Shown here piece by piece: positions 22,814-29,598 of a stretch of DNA of 34,912 bases. A program made the translations under genes and the position numbers. Below the pieces are notes generated by a model. The model saw nothing but the letters and a program-made list of their open reading frames with translations, made no database searches and was not told where the DNA came from. The first letter of the stretch is position 1. The number at the start of each line of letters is the position of its first letter. Source of the stretch: Collinsella sp. GTDB taxonomy: Bacteria; Actinomycetota; Coriobacteriia; Coriobacteriales; Coriobacteriaceae. Location: NCBI GenBank assembly GCA_019419645.1, contig DXZN01000015.1, positions 1 to 34,912 of the forward strand. Direction: 5' to 3'.

Positions 22814-23560
22814 ATGGAAAAGCTGGGAGTTATCGGCGGCATGGGCGCCGAGGCCACGTCGTATTACTACGACCAGGTAGTGCGTCATACGGCTGCTGCC
22901 TGCGATCAGGATCATATCGACATGGTGGTGCTCTCCAAGTCGACCATGCCCGACCGCACGCTGGCCATTAAGACTGGCGAGCACGCCAAGCTGCTGGCGA
23001 CCATGAAAGAGTGTGCCCAGGCACTCGAGTCGCTGGGCTGTGCGCACATTGCCATTCCCTGCAACACGTCACACTACTTCTACGACCAGATCCAGTCGTT
23101 TACGAAGGTGCCGATTATCCACATGCCGCGTGAGTCGGTGCGCTATGCCCTTGCGGGTGCGGTGATGGGGGAGTGCGAGTTCGACCCCAACCTGAGTATG
23201 CCGGCCGAGCCGGTGCGCAAGATTGGCATCATGGGCACCGACGGAACCGTGGGCGCGGGCGTCTACGGCCGCGAATGCGAGGCTGCGGGTGTTGAGGTCG
23301 TCTATCCCGGCGAGAAACGTCAGAACGATGTGATGTCGCTTATCTACGATGATGTGAAAGCCGGACGTGAGCCCGATATGGATAAGTTCGACCGTGTGAT
23401 GTGGGAGTTCGCCCGTAGCGGCTGCGACCGTGTCATTCTGGCCTGCACCGAGCTATCGGTGCTGCAGAAGTATCGAGAGATGCCCGAGATCACCCTCGAT
23501 GCTATGGATGTCCTGGTGCGCGAATCCATCATCCGCAGCGGCGTCCCCTACCGCCTCTAG
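22814..23560 (+). CDS. Aspartate/glutamate racemase family protein, probable aspartate racemase
   Basis: This 248-residue cofactor-independent racemase starts with KLGVIGGMGAEAT. The two catalytic cysteines are in IPCNTSHYFYD and LACTELS, the standard pair that removes and adds the alpha proton from opposite faces. The GGMG start and CNTSHYF motif favour aspartate racemase (RacD type) over glutamate racemase MurI. It would supply D-aspartate to the ligase encoded just upstream. ATG 22814 has AAGGAGG 5 bases away. It is followed by a strong bidirectional terminator. Confidence 0.9.
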   Translation: MEKLGVIGGMGAEATSYYYDQVVRHTAAACDQDHIDMVVLSKSTMPDRTLAIKTGEHAKLLATMKECAQALESLGCAHIAIPCNTSHYFYDQIQSFTKVPIIHMPRESVRYALAGAVMGECEFDPNLSMPAEPVRKIGIMGTDGTVGAGVYGRECEAAGVEVVYPGEKRQNDVMSLIYDDVKAGREPDMDKFDRVMWEFARSGCDRVILACTELSVLQKYREMPEITLDAMDVLVRESIIRSGVPYRL

Positions 23561-23578
23561 CTTCCGACCCGTCAAAAA

Positions 23579-23596
23579 GGGACAGGTTAATTTTGG
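23579..23596. repeat. REP-like GGGACAGGTTA element, partial copy
   Basis: GGGACAGGTTAATTTTGG matches the core of the elements at 8410 and 9621 read in reverse, but without the paired GGTGCA ends. It lies between the racemase stop and its terminator. Confidence 0.5.
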
Positions 23597-23620
23597 TAGG
23601 TTTTATCTGGTGAAACAATA

Positions 23621-23657
23621 AAGGCCTCGGCTCGTTTGGTGCGAGCCGAGGCCTTTT
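23621..23657. terminator. Bidirectional intrinsic terminator between racemase and ecfT
   Basis: A 14-bp perfect stem (23621-23634 with 23642-23655) with a 7-base loop, TTTT on the right and an A-rich left flank. Confidence 0.93.
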
Positions 23658-23685
23658 GCGTTGGGCGGTTGCTGTCGGTGGCGAA

Positions 23686-24432
23686 CTAGAACAGGAAGCC
23701 GATGGCGATGAGGGCGATGCTGACGATGAGTACGGCGATGTCCAGGCCCTTGATGGGGTAGCGCTTGTACGAGCTGGCGCGCGTGCGCAGATAGAAGCCG
23801 CGCTGTTCTGCCGCCAAGGCCGTGGCATCGGTCTTGCCCACGCTCGAGATGAGCAGCGGCACACACAGTGGCAGCATGAGCTTAAGCTTCTTGATAGGGT
23901 TCTTGGTGTCGTACTCGACGCCGCGCGCGGTCTGCGCTTCCATGATGGCGTTCATCTCCTGACCAAACACCGGCACAAAGCGCAGCGCCGTGGTAAAGGT
24001 GAAGGCATAGCGATACGGTACGTGCAGCACCTCGACGCAGGCGTTGGCAAGGTCGTTGAGCTTGGTCACCATGAGCATGAGGATGAGCGGTAACGCCACA
24101 CCCAGCAGGCGCAGACAGGCCTTCGATCCTGTGATGAGGCCCGTGTCGGTGATAAAGCCCCACACAACGTTGCCATCGCGCATAAAGGCAAGCTGGAGCA
24201 CCAGCATGATAAGCGCGAGCGGAATCAGCAACTTGAGCAGCGAGAGCAGACGGTCGACGACACCGGCATAGGCACCCAGCGCAAGGGTGAGTGCCAAAAA
24301 GCCCAGCAGCGCCACGTAGGTGTCGGACAAGAAGATGCCGACGATGATGGCGGCGGCGAGGCCCAGTTTGACGACGGGGTTCAGGCGATGCAGCAGCGTA
24401 TCGCCCGGCATGTAGTCGATGACGTTAACCAC
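23686..24432 (-). CDS. ecfT: ECF transporter transmembrane (T) component
   Basis: This 248-residue protein has five to six hydrophobic helices. It is the scaffold that couples the two ATPases to the substrate-binding S component. The cytoplasmic coupling helices carry the two Ala-Arg-Gly-type signatures, AQTARGVEYD (about 168) and AAEQRGFYLR (about 208), the second as EQRG. The GTG start overlaps the end of the ATPase gene by 8 bases (CGTGGTTAA), with AAGGAG upstream, so the two are translationally coupled. It is the third gene of the S-A-T operon headed by the Trp leader. Confidence 0.92.
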   Translation of the reverse strand: MVNVIDYMPGDTLLHRLNPVVKLGLAAAIIVGIFLSDTYVALLGFLALTLALGAYAGVVDRLLSLLKLLIPLALIMLVLQLAFMRDGNVVWGFITDTGLITGSKACLRLLGVALPLILMLMVTKLNDLANACVEVLHVPYRYAFTFTTALRFVPVFGQEMNAIMEAQTARGVEYDTKNPIKKLKLMLPLCVPLLISSVGKTDATALAAEQRGFYLRTRASSYKRYPIKGLDIAVLIVSIALIAIGFLF

Positions 24433-26176
24433 GGCGGACCATCTCCTTGGTAATGCGAACGATATCGGTGACCTCGCTCACCTGCGCAAAAGCGGGCGAG
24501 ACGGAAGATGCCAGACGGCGCGAGAGTTCAATAACCTGGGGCGGCTCAACATAGGCACGCCGCATGAGATCGATGTTCGAGAATAGCTCGTGCGTGCGGC
24601 CGCGGTCGAGGATGTGACCGTTTGCCATGACGACGATGCGCTCGGCAAAGTCGGAAACAACTTCCATATCGTGGCAGACCATGATAACGGCGCAGCCGCG
24701 CTCGGCCATGGTGCGCACCGTTTCCATGACGGTCATGCACTCGCGGTAATCAAGGCCGCTCGTGGGCTCGTCGAGCACGACGATCTTGGGCTCAACCACT
24801 ACGACGGAGGCAAGCGCCACCATTTGTCGCTGGCCGCGCGAAAGTGAGAAAGGTGCCTCATCGGCAGGCAGGCCAAAGCGGTCGATAACGAGTTGAGCAC
24901 GACGCAGAGCCTCGGCACGGTCGATGCCGGCAAGCTCCAGGCCAAAAGCGACCTCGTCGAGTACGGTATCCTTGCAGATCTGGCGGTCGGGGTTTTGGAA
25001 GAGCGTTGCGACTTCGCGGGCGATGCGGCTCGTGGGAACGGCCGCGGTATCCAGTCCCGTGACGCGCACGCTGCCCGAGGCGGGCTTGAGCAGGCCTGTG
25101 AGCAGCTTGGTGAGCGTGGTCTTGCCGGCACCGTTTTGGCCGACGATGCCCACGAGCTCGCCGGGATAGAGCGTCAGGTTGAGGTCGTGTACGGCGGCGC
25201 CGCCATTGGGATAGGCAAACTCAACATGGTCGAAGGTGAGTACGGGTTCGGCGTCCTTGGCATGAGGGCGCAACGACGGTGCGTGCGGTGAGCCGGCGGG
25301 TGCCTGAATGTCGCTGCTTGCGTGTGCGGGGTCGACAATGCCCGAAATCAGGCGCTCGGCCTCATCGACATCCAAGCAAGGGGTACCGCTTACCAGGCCA
25401 TCGGCCTCGAGGCTATTGAAGATACGCGTGACGCGAGGGCAGTCGACGCCGATGGCACGGAGCTCGTCGGTATGCGCGAAGACCTCGTGTGGTTCGCCCT
25501 GCAGCGCGATTTCGCCATGGTTGAGCACGAGCACGCGGTTGCAGTACTCCGAGAGCAGGGCGACCTTTTGCTCAACGACGACGATGGTGATTCCAAGTGT
25601 GCGGTTTGCCTCACGCAGCGTCTCGAAGACCAACGTGGAGCTGGCGGGGTCGAGTGCCGCGGTGGGCTCGTCGAGAACCAAGACGCGCGGACGCATGGCG
25701 AGGATGGCGGCGATGGCTACCTTTTGCTTCTGTCCGCCCGAAAGGGTGGCGATCTCGCGGTCGCGCAGGTCGCTGATGCCGACGGTCTCGAGCGTTTCGC
25801 TCACGCGCTGCTCGATCTGGTCGTGGGGAACGCCAAAGTTCTCGAGGCCAAAGAGCATCTCGTCCTCGACGACCGAGGCGACCATCTGCGTGTCGATATC
25901 CTGCAGCACGCTGCCGACGATTTGCGACACGTCGGTGAGCGAGGCTTCGCAGGTGTCGTGGCCGTCAACCATGACGGACCCAAAGAACGTGCCGGTGTAG
26001 TGGTGGGGCACGGCACCCGACAGGCAGGCGGCAAGCGTGGACTTGCCGGCGCCCGAGGGCCCGATGATGCCGATGAAATCTCCCTTGTTCACGCTGAGCG
26101 AGATGTGGCTGAGCGCCTGCTCGGTCTGCGTGCCATAGGAGAACGAGACATCGTCGACGTTGATGATCGTTTCCAT
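24425..26176 (-). CDS. ECF transporter ATPase, two fused ATP-binding domains (EcfA1-EcfA2 type)
   Basis: The predicted protein has 583 residues. Domain 1 has Walker A GPSGAGKST (39-47), Q-loop SVLQDIDTQ, signature LSGGQKQKVAIA (145-156) and Walker B VLVLDEPTAALD. A Ser/Pro/Ala linker (about 285-310) precedes domain 2, with Walker A GQNGAGKTT (346-354), TLFQNPDRQI (typical of EcfA Q-loops), signature LSRGQRQMVALA and Walker B IVVLDEPTSGLD. The second signature has Arg where LSGGQ is usual, which could make the two ATP sites unequal. Fusing both ATPases is common in actinobacterial ECF systems. ATG 26176 has AAAGG upstream. It energises the TrpP-like S component together with EcfT. Confidence 0.94.
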   Translation of the reverse strand: METIINVDDVSFSYGTQTEQALSHISLSVNKGDFIGIIGPSGAGKSTLAACLSGAVPHHYTGTFFGSVMVDGHDTCEASLTDVSQIVGSVLQDIDTQMVASVVEDEMLFGLENFGVPHDQIEQRVSETLETVGISDLRDREIATLSGGQKQKVAIAAILAMRPRVLVLDEPTAALDPASSTLVFETLREANRTLGITIVVVEQKVALLSEYCNRVLVLNHGEIALQGEPHEVFAHTDELRAIGVDCPRVTRIFNSLEADGLVSGTPCLDVDEAERLISGIVDPAHASSDIQAPAGSPHAPSLRPHAKDAEPVLTFDHVEFAYPNGGAAVHDLNLTLYPGELVGIVGQNGAGKTTLTKLLTGLLKPASGSVRVTGLDTAAVPTSRIAREVATLFQNPDRQICKDTVLDEVAFGLELAGIDRAEALRRAQLVIDRFGLPADEAPFSLSRGQRQMVALASVVVVEPKIVVLDEPTSGLDYRECMTVMETVRTMAERGCAVIMVCHDMEVVSDFAERIVVMANGHILDRGRTHELFSNIDLMRRAYVEPPQVIELSRRLASSVSPAFAQVSEVTDIVRITKEMVRRG

Positions 26177-26196
26177 GGATACCTTTCATAGTCATC

Positions 26197-26236
26197 GGGG
26201 ACGTTCTTTAATGACTAGTCGTTTAAGAACGTCCCC
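26197..26236. repeat. Inverted repeat in the gap between S-component and ATPase genes
   Basis: Perfect 12-base arms 26197-26208 and 26225-26236 (GGGGACGTTCTT type) surround a 16-base loop holding the palindrome GACTAGTC. A further GGGACAG core lies at 26252. It probably belongs to the dispersed repeat family and lies inside the operon, where it may lower expression of downstream genes or mark an mRNA processing site. Confidence 0.55.
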
Positions 26237-26282
26237 AAGAGCTAGTTGTTTGGGACAGTCTTTACCGATGGGGCACTGTGGG

Positions 26283-26855
26283 TTAGTTGAGCTTCAGGGC
26301 CTTCTGGATGGGTAGGTAGAGGGCGCCGACCAGAATGGCGTTAAAGACGGCGGTCATGGCGACGACGGGCAACATGGCGGCGGCGAGCTCGCCGACCACG
26401 CCGAGCATGGCCATCTTGATGACCATGAAGATGGCGCCGGAGACAAAGGTGGTCAGGAAGGTTGCGACAATGGCGATGGCGGGCTTGACCTGACCGTCCT
26501 TGCCGGCGGCGTTGACGATGCCGGCCATGAGCATGGCGGCGATGCCCTCGGCGGCAAAATCGACGAACGGCGAAGTGGTGGTGATCTGGATCACGGCAGC
26601 CGAGATGAGGCCAATGACGAGCGCCTGGCCGATGTTGGGGCGAACGACCAGGATGGTGAGGCAGAAGGCCGAGATGATGAACTCGGGGCTGATCATGCCG
26701 CCCGAGATGCCCGAGATTGCCTTGCCGACGGTGAAGTTGAGGATGAAGCCGGCGGCGAGCAGGATGGCGAGCAGGACGAGGGCGCGGACATCGAGTTTGC
26801 CACGGTCGGCGGTCTGGACGGTGCGGGGCTGGGTGGCGGTGGTGTTCTGAGACAT
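26283..26855 (-). CDS. trpP: ECF transporter S component, predicted tryptophan-specific (TrpP-like)
   Basis: This 190-residue integral membrane protein has about six hydrophobic segments. After a polar N-terminus (to residue ~20) come ALVLLAILLAAGFILNF, GGMISPEFIISAFCLTILVV, and the segment RPNIGQALVIGLISAAV with ITTTSPFVDF, which resembles the NVLILG..TGIISAMTTTFP region of Bacillus TrpP. The following genes encode the ATPase and T component of an ECF transporter. The leader encodes a Trp-Trp-Trp peptide and a terminator, which sets the predicted substrate as tryptophan. ATG 26855 is chosen over an upstream start for its AAAGGA site (TTTC-GGAAAGGATT context on the minus strand). Substrate specificity is inferred from the leader, with only moderate sequence support. 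Confidence 0.85.
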   Translation of the reverse strand: MSQNTTATQPRTVQTADRGKLDVRALVLLAILLAAGFILNFTVGKAISGISGGMISPEFIISAFCLTILVVRPNIGQALVIGLISAAVIQITTTSPFVDFAAEGIAAMLMAGIVNAAGKDGQVKPAIAIVATFLTTFVSGAIFMVIKMAMLGVVGELAAAMLPVVAMTAVFNAILVGALYLPIQKALKLN

Positions 26856-26900
26856 GGTGAAAATCCTTTCGGAAGGGGATTGCAAGAGAAAAGCGGAGGC

Positions 26901-27030
26901 GCGTGATGCGAATGCGATCGGGCTCGAGATAGAAAAAGGCCCCCGGTCGAAACCGGAGGCCTTCCAATCACCTAGAGCGCAAAAACAGGCGTGAGGGACT
27001 CACTGTCGACCGATCGTATTCGCATCACGC
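26901..27030 (-). repeat. 21-bp inverted repeat enclosing the trp attenuator
   Basis: Arms 26901-26921 and 27010-27030 are complementary at 20 of 21 positions. The right arm lies inside the leader peptide gene directly after the Trp codons; the left arm lies between the terminator and the S-component gene. In a read-through transcript the arms would form a long helix enclosing the terminator. Its role is not explained by the standard attenuation model. Confidence 0.7.
26933..26963 (-). terminator. Attenuator terminator of the Trp leader
   Basis: On the minus strand a 12-bp stem with one G-U pair (26952-26963 with 26936-26947) and a 4-base loop is followed by TTTTT. It lies 36 bases after the leader-peptide stop and about 80 bases before the S-component start. 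Its 3' arm and loop (26944-26950) can instead pair with the leader sequence 27006-27012, giving a candidate antiterminator. Confidence 0.88.
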
Positions 27031-27068
27031 CACCACCAGTTGTTGAGAGACTTCATCGTGTTCTTCAT
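27000..27068 (-). CDS. Tryptophan leader peptide (22 residues, WWW)
   Basis: This short reading frame starts at ATG 27066-27068, with AAAGGAG 8 bases upstream, and ends TGA at 27000-27002. The peptide begins MKNTMKSLNNWWWRD, so three successive Trp codons (27030-27038) sit in the middle. This is the hallmark of ribosome-mediated transcription attenuation by tryptophan. A ribosome stalled at these codons leaves 27006-27012 free to pair with the terminator loop, whereas a ribosome reaching the stop covers that sequence. The frame is too short for routine gene callers. It heads the TrpP-EcfA-EcfT operon. Confidence 0.87.
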   Translation of the reverse strand: MKNTMKSLNNWWWRDANTIGRQ

Positions 27069-27126
27069 GTTGGTGGCTCCTTTCGTGATGCCGTGGCGCG
27101 GTCGCACCTAGTTGCTGTTGCGCTGC

Positions 27127-27135
27127 ACTATAGCA
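27127..27135 (-). promoter_or_regulatory. Extended -10 promoter for the Trp leader
   Basis: On the minus strand TGCTATAGT (TGn plus TATAGT) would start transcription near 27120, about 50 bases before the leader ATG. No clear -35 is seen. Confidence 0.5.
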
Positions 27136-27196
27136 CAGCGAAGTGTGTGCGGGGAAATCTTTTTTAAAAAGATTTCAGGTGGGTTTCCCGTCGGTC

Positions 27197-27244
27197 AAAA
27201 AGGCGGGTTAAGCGGGCGAGGCCGCCATTGCTGCCTTGCCCGCT
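27197..27244 (-). terminator. Terminator of the C69 dipeptidase gene
   Basis: Outer 7-bp arms (27211-27217 with 27238-27244) with a further inner AGGC/GCCT pairing are followed on the minus strand by TTTTT (27197-27201). The perfect 23-base A/T palindrome at 27154-27176 just beyond may assist. Confidence 0.65.
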
Positions 27245-27255
27245 CAGCTAAGACG

Positions 27256-29199
27256 TTACTCCTTATTGCGACGGTAGAGGAAGTAACCGCCCGCGGAGAT
27301 GACGGCAACGCCAGCGATGGCGAATGCAGCCACCACGCGGCCATCAAAACGATCACCGGTGGTGGGCAGGCCGCCCTTGGTGTTCGTCTTGTTGGTGGTT
27401 ACCGTGGTCGTGGTGTCCGACTTGCCAGGCTTCTCGGGCTTGGTGGTGGGCTGCTCGGGCTTAGCGGGCTGCTCGGGGGTACCGGGCTGCTCAGGAGTAC
27501 CAGGCTGCTCGGGGGTGCCAGGCTGATCCGGGGTTACCGGGTCGGTGGCAAGAGCGTCCTTGGCGTAGGTGATGGACACCTTGAGGCCGTTGGTCTCGGT
27601 GTTCAGGTCGCTCGGGGTGAAGGGCTGGTCGAAGTTTTCGGCCTTCTGATAGGCGCGCATCTCCTGGAGCAGGGCCTTGCACTTGACGTAGGTGTTCTCG
27701 GTAGCAGCCTTGCCGGCCTTGTTGGCCAGGGCAGTGCGGCCCTCGGGGGTCGTCTCGGCCAGCATGGCGGCGTCAACTTCCTTGTTCTGCTCGATGAGCT
27801 CGTTCTGGAGCGCATCGAGGTAGGCACGGACACTGATACCAAGGGTGTCAGGGTTCTCAAAGCAGAGCGAGCTGATGTCCATGAGGACGTAGTTGATTGA
27901 GTTCTCGGGCTCCTCGTTGTACACGACGTCCGTCTCTTTGCAGTGGTCGAAGGAGACGGTCTGGTCGCTGAAATACGGGCTAACCTCGGTGAGCAGTGCG
28001 GAGTAGAAGGGGATGGCGACGGAGTACGCGGCGCGGGAGAGCATTTCCCACTGGATTGTTGCAACCTGGGGATCAAGACCGTTGCGAACCTGGAAGACGT
28101 GAATCTCGGTGTTGCGCTCGGTGCCGATGGCATAGGCACCGTCAGTGTTGGCGTTAAGGCCCGGGGTATTCTCGCCACGGTTACCGAGAGAGCGAATCAT
28201 CTCAAAGGTAGTCCAGTCTGTCTTTCCGGGCTGGAAGAACAGCGGCTGCATCTCGTGGACCAAGGCGCCGGTCGTGGCGCGAGCCTCTTCGCGCTCGTCC
28301 TTGACGATCTCGTAGTCGGTGCCCTCCTGGAGCTCGTTGCCAAAGTAGTTACGGCCCTGGACGTAGCGGGTCCACTGGTGCATACCGGAATTCTGAATGG
28401 TCTCGCCATAGGTTGCGGCGACGTCGAACTTGCCGTCGGTGTACTCGGCAAAGCCCTTCTCCTTAGGCATGGACTCGATGCCCTCGGAGTGCAGGCAGTT
28501 CTCGGGGTCGTTGAGGTCGACATCGTAGTTGAGGTTGCCGATGTTGGGGTTGATCGAGGCGACGTCGTCGGCGAGCTTCATGCCGATCCACTGGTGACCG
28601 GAAAGCGCGGCAAACAGCCAGGTCTCGTTGTTGTCGGCGATGATGATCTGGTCGTTGGAGCAGACGCCCTGCTCGTCAATCAGGCTGCCGAGGAGCTCGA
28701 CGCCCTCGCGGGCCGTGGCGCTCTCGCCCAGGATGACGCTGGCGTAGTTGTACTCGCCGATGCCGGTGTTAGTCAGGGGGTCTGCTGTCTCGGCATCTGC
28801 ATTCATACTGGTGCTTAGCGTGGCGGAGCAGGATACGCCCTTCTCGTTGATGCCTGCTTCAGAGTAGGCATCCCAGCGGTTGTCCCACTGGGAGGGATGG
28901 TCGCGTACATAGGTGTAGCGATACGTGGTCTTGGTCGAGGTGTACATGAACGAAGACTCGTCCGAGCTGTACGTATGTCCCGGGCCGTGAGAGGGCTCAA
29001 TGCCAAAGTGCTTAAGATAGCGCGGGCCATAGTCCTCGGAACGGCCGTAGTACGTGTTGCCGTCGGCCGTAAGGTTTTTGCCCATGTAGACCTGCGTGCA
29101 AGCGAGTGCAGAGGTCGGCATGGACATGATGGTTGCAGCTCCAAATGCAAGGCCTATACCAAGCTTCTTGAGCGCGTTGACGGGATGAGTTTTACTCAT
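27256..29199 (-). CDS. Cell-wall-anchored C69-family dipeptidase with LPTTG sorting signal
   Basis: The predicted protein has 647 residues. A signal peptide (KKLGIGLAFGAATIMSMPTSALA) would be cut before Cys34, exposing Cys as the N-terminal nucleophile (CTQVYMGKNLTADGNTYYGRSED), as in C69 dipeptidases of the PepD type. The catalytic domain continues through INEKGVSCSATLS, DNNETWLFAALSGHQW and GTERNTEIHVFQVR, to about residue 465. After a helical region and ~60 linker residues there are PGTPEQ repeats (18-base DNA units around 27464-27530), then LPTTG (611-615), a hydrophobic helix and the basic tail YRRNKE: a sortase substrate. It probably processes dietary or host peptides at the surface. 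ATG 29199 has GGGAGGGA upstream. Most C69 enzymes I recall lack wall anchors, so this arrangement is notable. Confidence 0.93.
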   Translation of the reverse strand: MSKTHPVNALKKLGIGLAFGAATIMSMPTSALACTQVYMGKNLTADGNTYYGRSEDYGPRYLKHFGIEPSHGPGHTYSSDESSFMYTSTKTTYRYTYVRDHPSQWDNRWDAYSEAGINEKGVSCSATLSTSMNADAETADPLTNTGIGEYNYASVILGESATAREGVELLGSLIDEQGVCSNDQIIIADNNETWLFAALSGHQWIGMKLADDVASINPNIGNLNYDVDLNDPENCLHSEGIESMPKEKGFAEYTDGKFDVAATYGETIQNSGMHQWTRYVQGRNYFGNELQEGTDYEIVKDEREEARATTGALVHEMQPLFFQPGKTDWTTFEMIRSLGNRGENTPGLNANTDGAYAIGTERNTEIHVFQVRNGLDPQVATIQWEMLSRAAYSVAIPFYSALLTEVSPYFSDQTVSFDHCKETDVVYNEEPENSINYVLMDISSLCFENPDTLGISVRAYLDALQNELIEQNKEVDAAMLAETTPEGRTALANKAGKAATENTYVKCKALLQEMRAYQKAENFDQPFTPSDLNTETNGLKVSITYAKDALATDPVTPDQPGTPEQPGTPEQPGTPEQPAKPEQPTTKPEKPGKSDTTTTVTTNKTNTKGGLPTTGDRFDGRVVAAFAIAGVAVISAGGYFLYRRNKE

Positions 29200-29218
29200 G
29201 TTCCCTCCCAGCGTGCGA

Positions 29219-29242
29219 AAGCCCTCTGTCTCCAGAGGGCTT
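29219..29242 (-). promoter_or_regulatory. Leader hairpin upstream of the dipeptidase; AT-rich promoter region to 29410
   Basis: A 10-bp perfect stem (29219-29228 with 29233-29242) and 4-base loop lies 20 bases before the ATG. It has no T tract on the minus strand and may stabilise the 5' end or hinder initiation. The AT-rich stretch 29260-29410 presumably holds the promoter, but I cannot fix its elements, and I see no gene in it. Confidence 0.5.
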
Positions 29243-29414
29243 CAGCCAATAAATACTCTCCCCAAGCGTAACGAATTCGAAACAATATACATTTATGAAA
29301 GATTTTTACTCGATAAGCGTAGTGAAAAATGCGATGAACGGTTAAATGTACTCATTTACTAGGTAATTCAATCTGCATATCGCCAGCAAATGATGTAGCT
29401 AAGTAAAGTGTCGC

Positions 29415-29466
29415 AAAAAATGATGGACCCCTCGCCGCCACGTTGTGTCATGCCGATGAGGGGTCC
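29415..29466 (-). terminator. Terminator of the lipid kinase / microprotein operon
   Basis: Nine-base perfect arms (29425-29433 with 29458-29466) close a larger GC-rich loop, and the minus strand continues with ATCATTTTTT (T run 29415-29420). Confidence 0.75.
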
Positions 29467-29496
29467 GGGTTTGCGCGTGCTGTGAAAGAGCGGTGG

Positions 29497-29589
29497 CTAC
29501 TTCTTTCGGCGGTGAATCACGTTGATGGCGTAACCGACGAGCATGGCCAGAACGATGACGATAAAGCCGAGCAGGGGATTGTCGTTCAT
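29497..29589 (-). CDS. 30-residue single-helix membrane microprotein
   Basis: This frame of 31 codons starts at ATG 29587-29589 and ends TAG at 29497-29499. A near-ideal AGGAGG lies 5-6 bases upstream and overlaps the stop codon of the lipid kinase gene, so the two are likely coupled. The peptide begins MNDNPLLG, continues with one hydrophobic helix (FIVIVLAMLVGYAINVI) and ends in a basic HRRKK tail, a positive-inside single-pass pattern. A terminator follows. No homologue is recognised. It may assist the lipid kinase at the membrane; that is inferred from position only. Confidence 0.72.
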   Translation of the reverse strand: MNDNPLLGFIVIVLAMLVGYAINVIHRRKK

Positions 29590-29598
29590 GGGGTCCTC

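Noticed and set aside
27154..27176. Perfect A/T-rich palindrome as an independent terminator
   Set aside because: It has no GC stem, so it cannot be a typical intrinsic terminator; the GC hairpin with T run at 27197-27244 is the better candidate.
26856..27255. T-box or known metabolite riboswitch upstream of the S component
   Set aside because: No T-box consensus or specifier stem is visible; the leader peptide with Trp codons and a terminator explains the region better.
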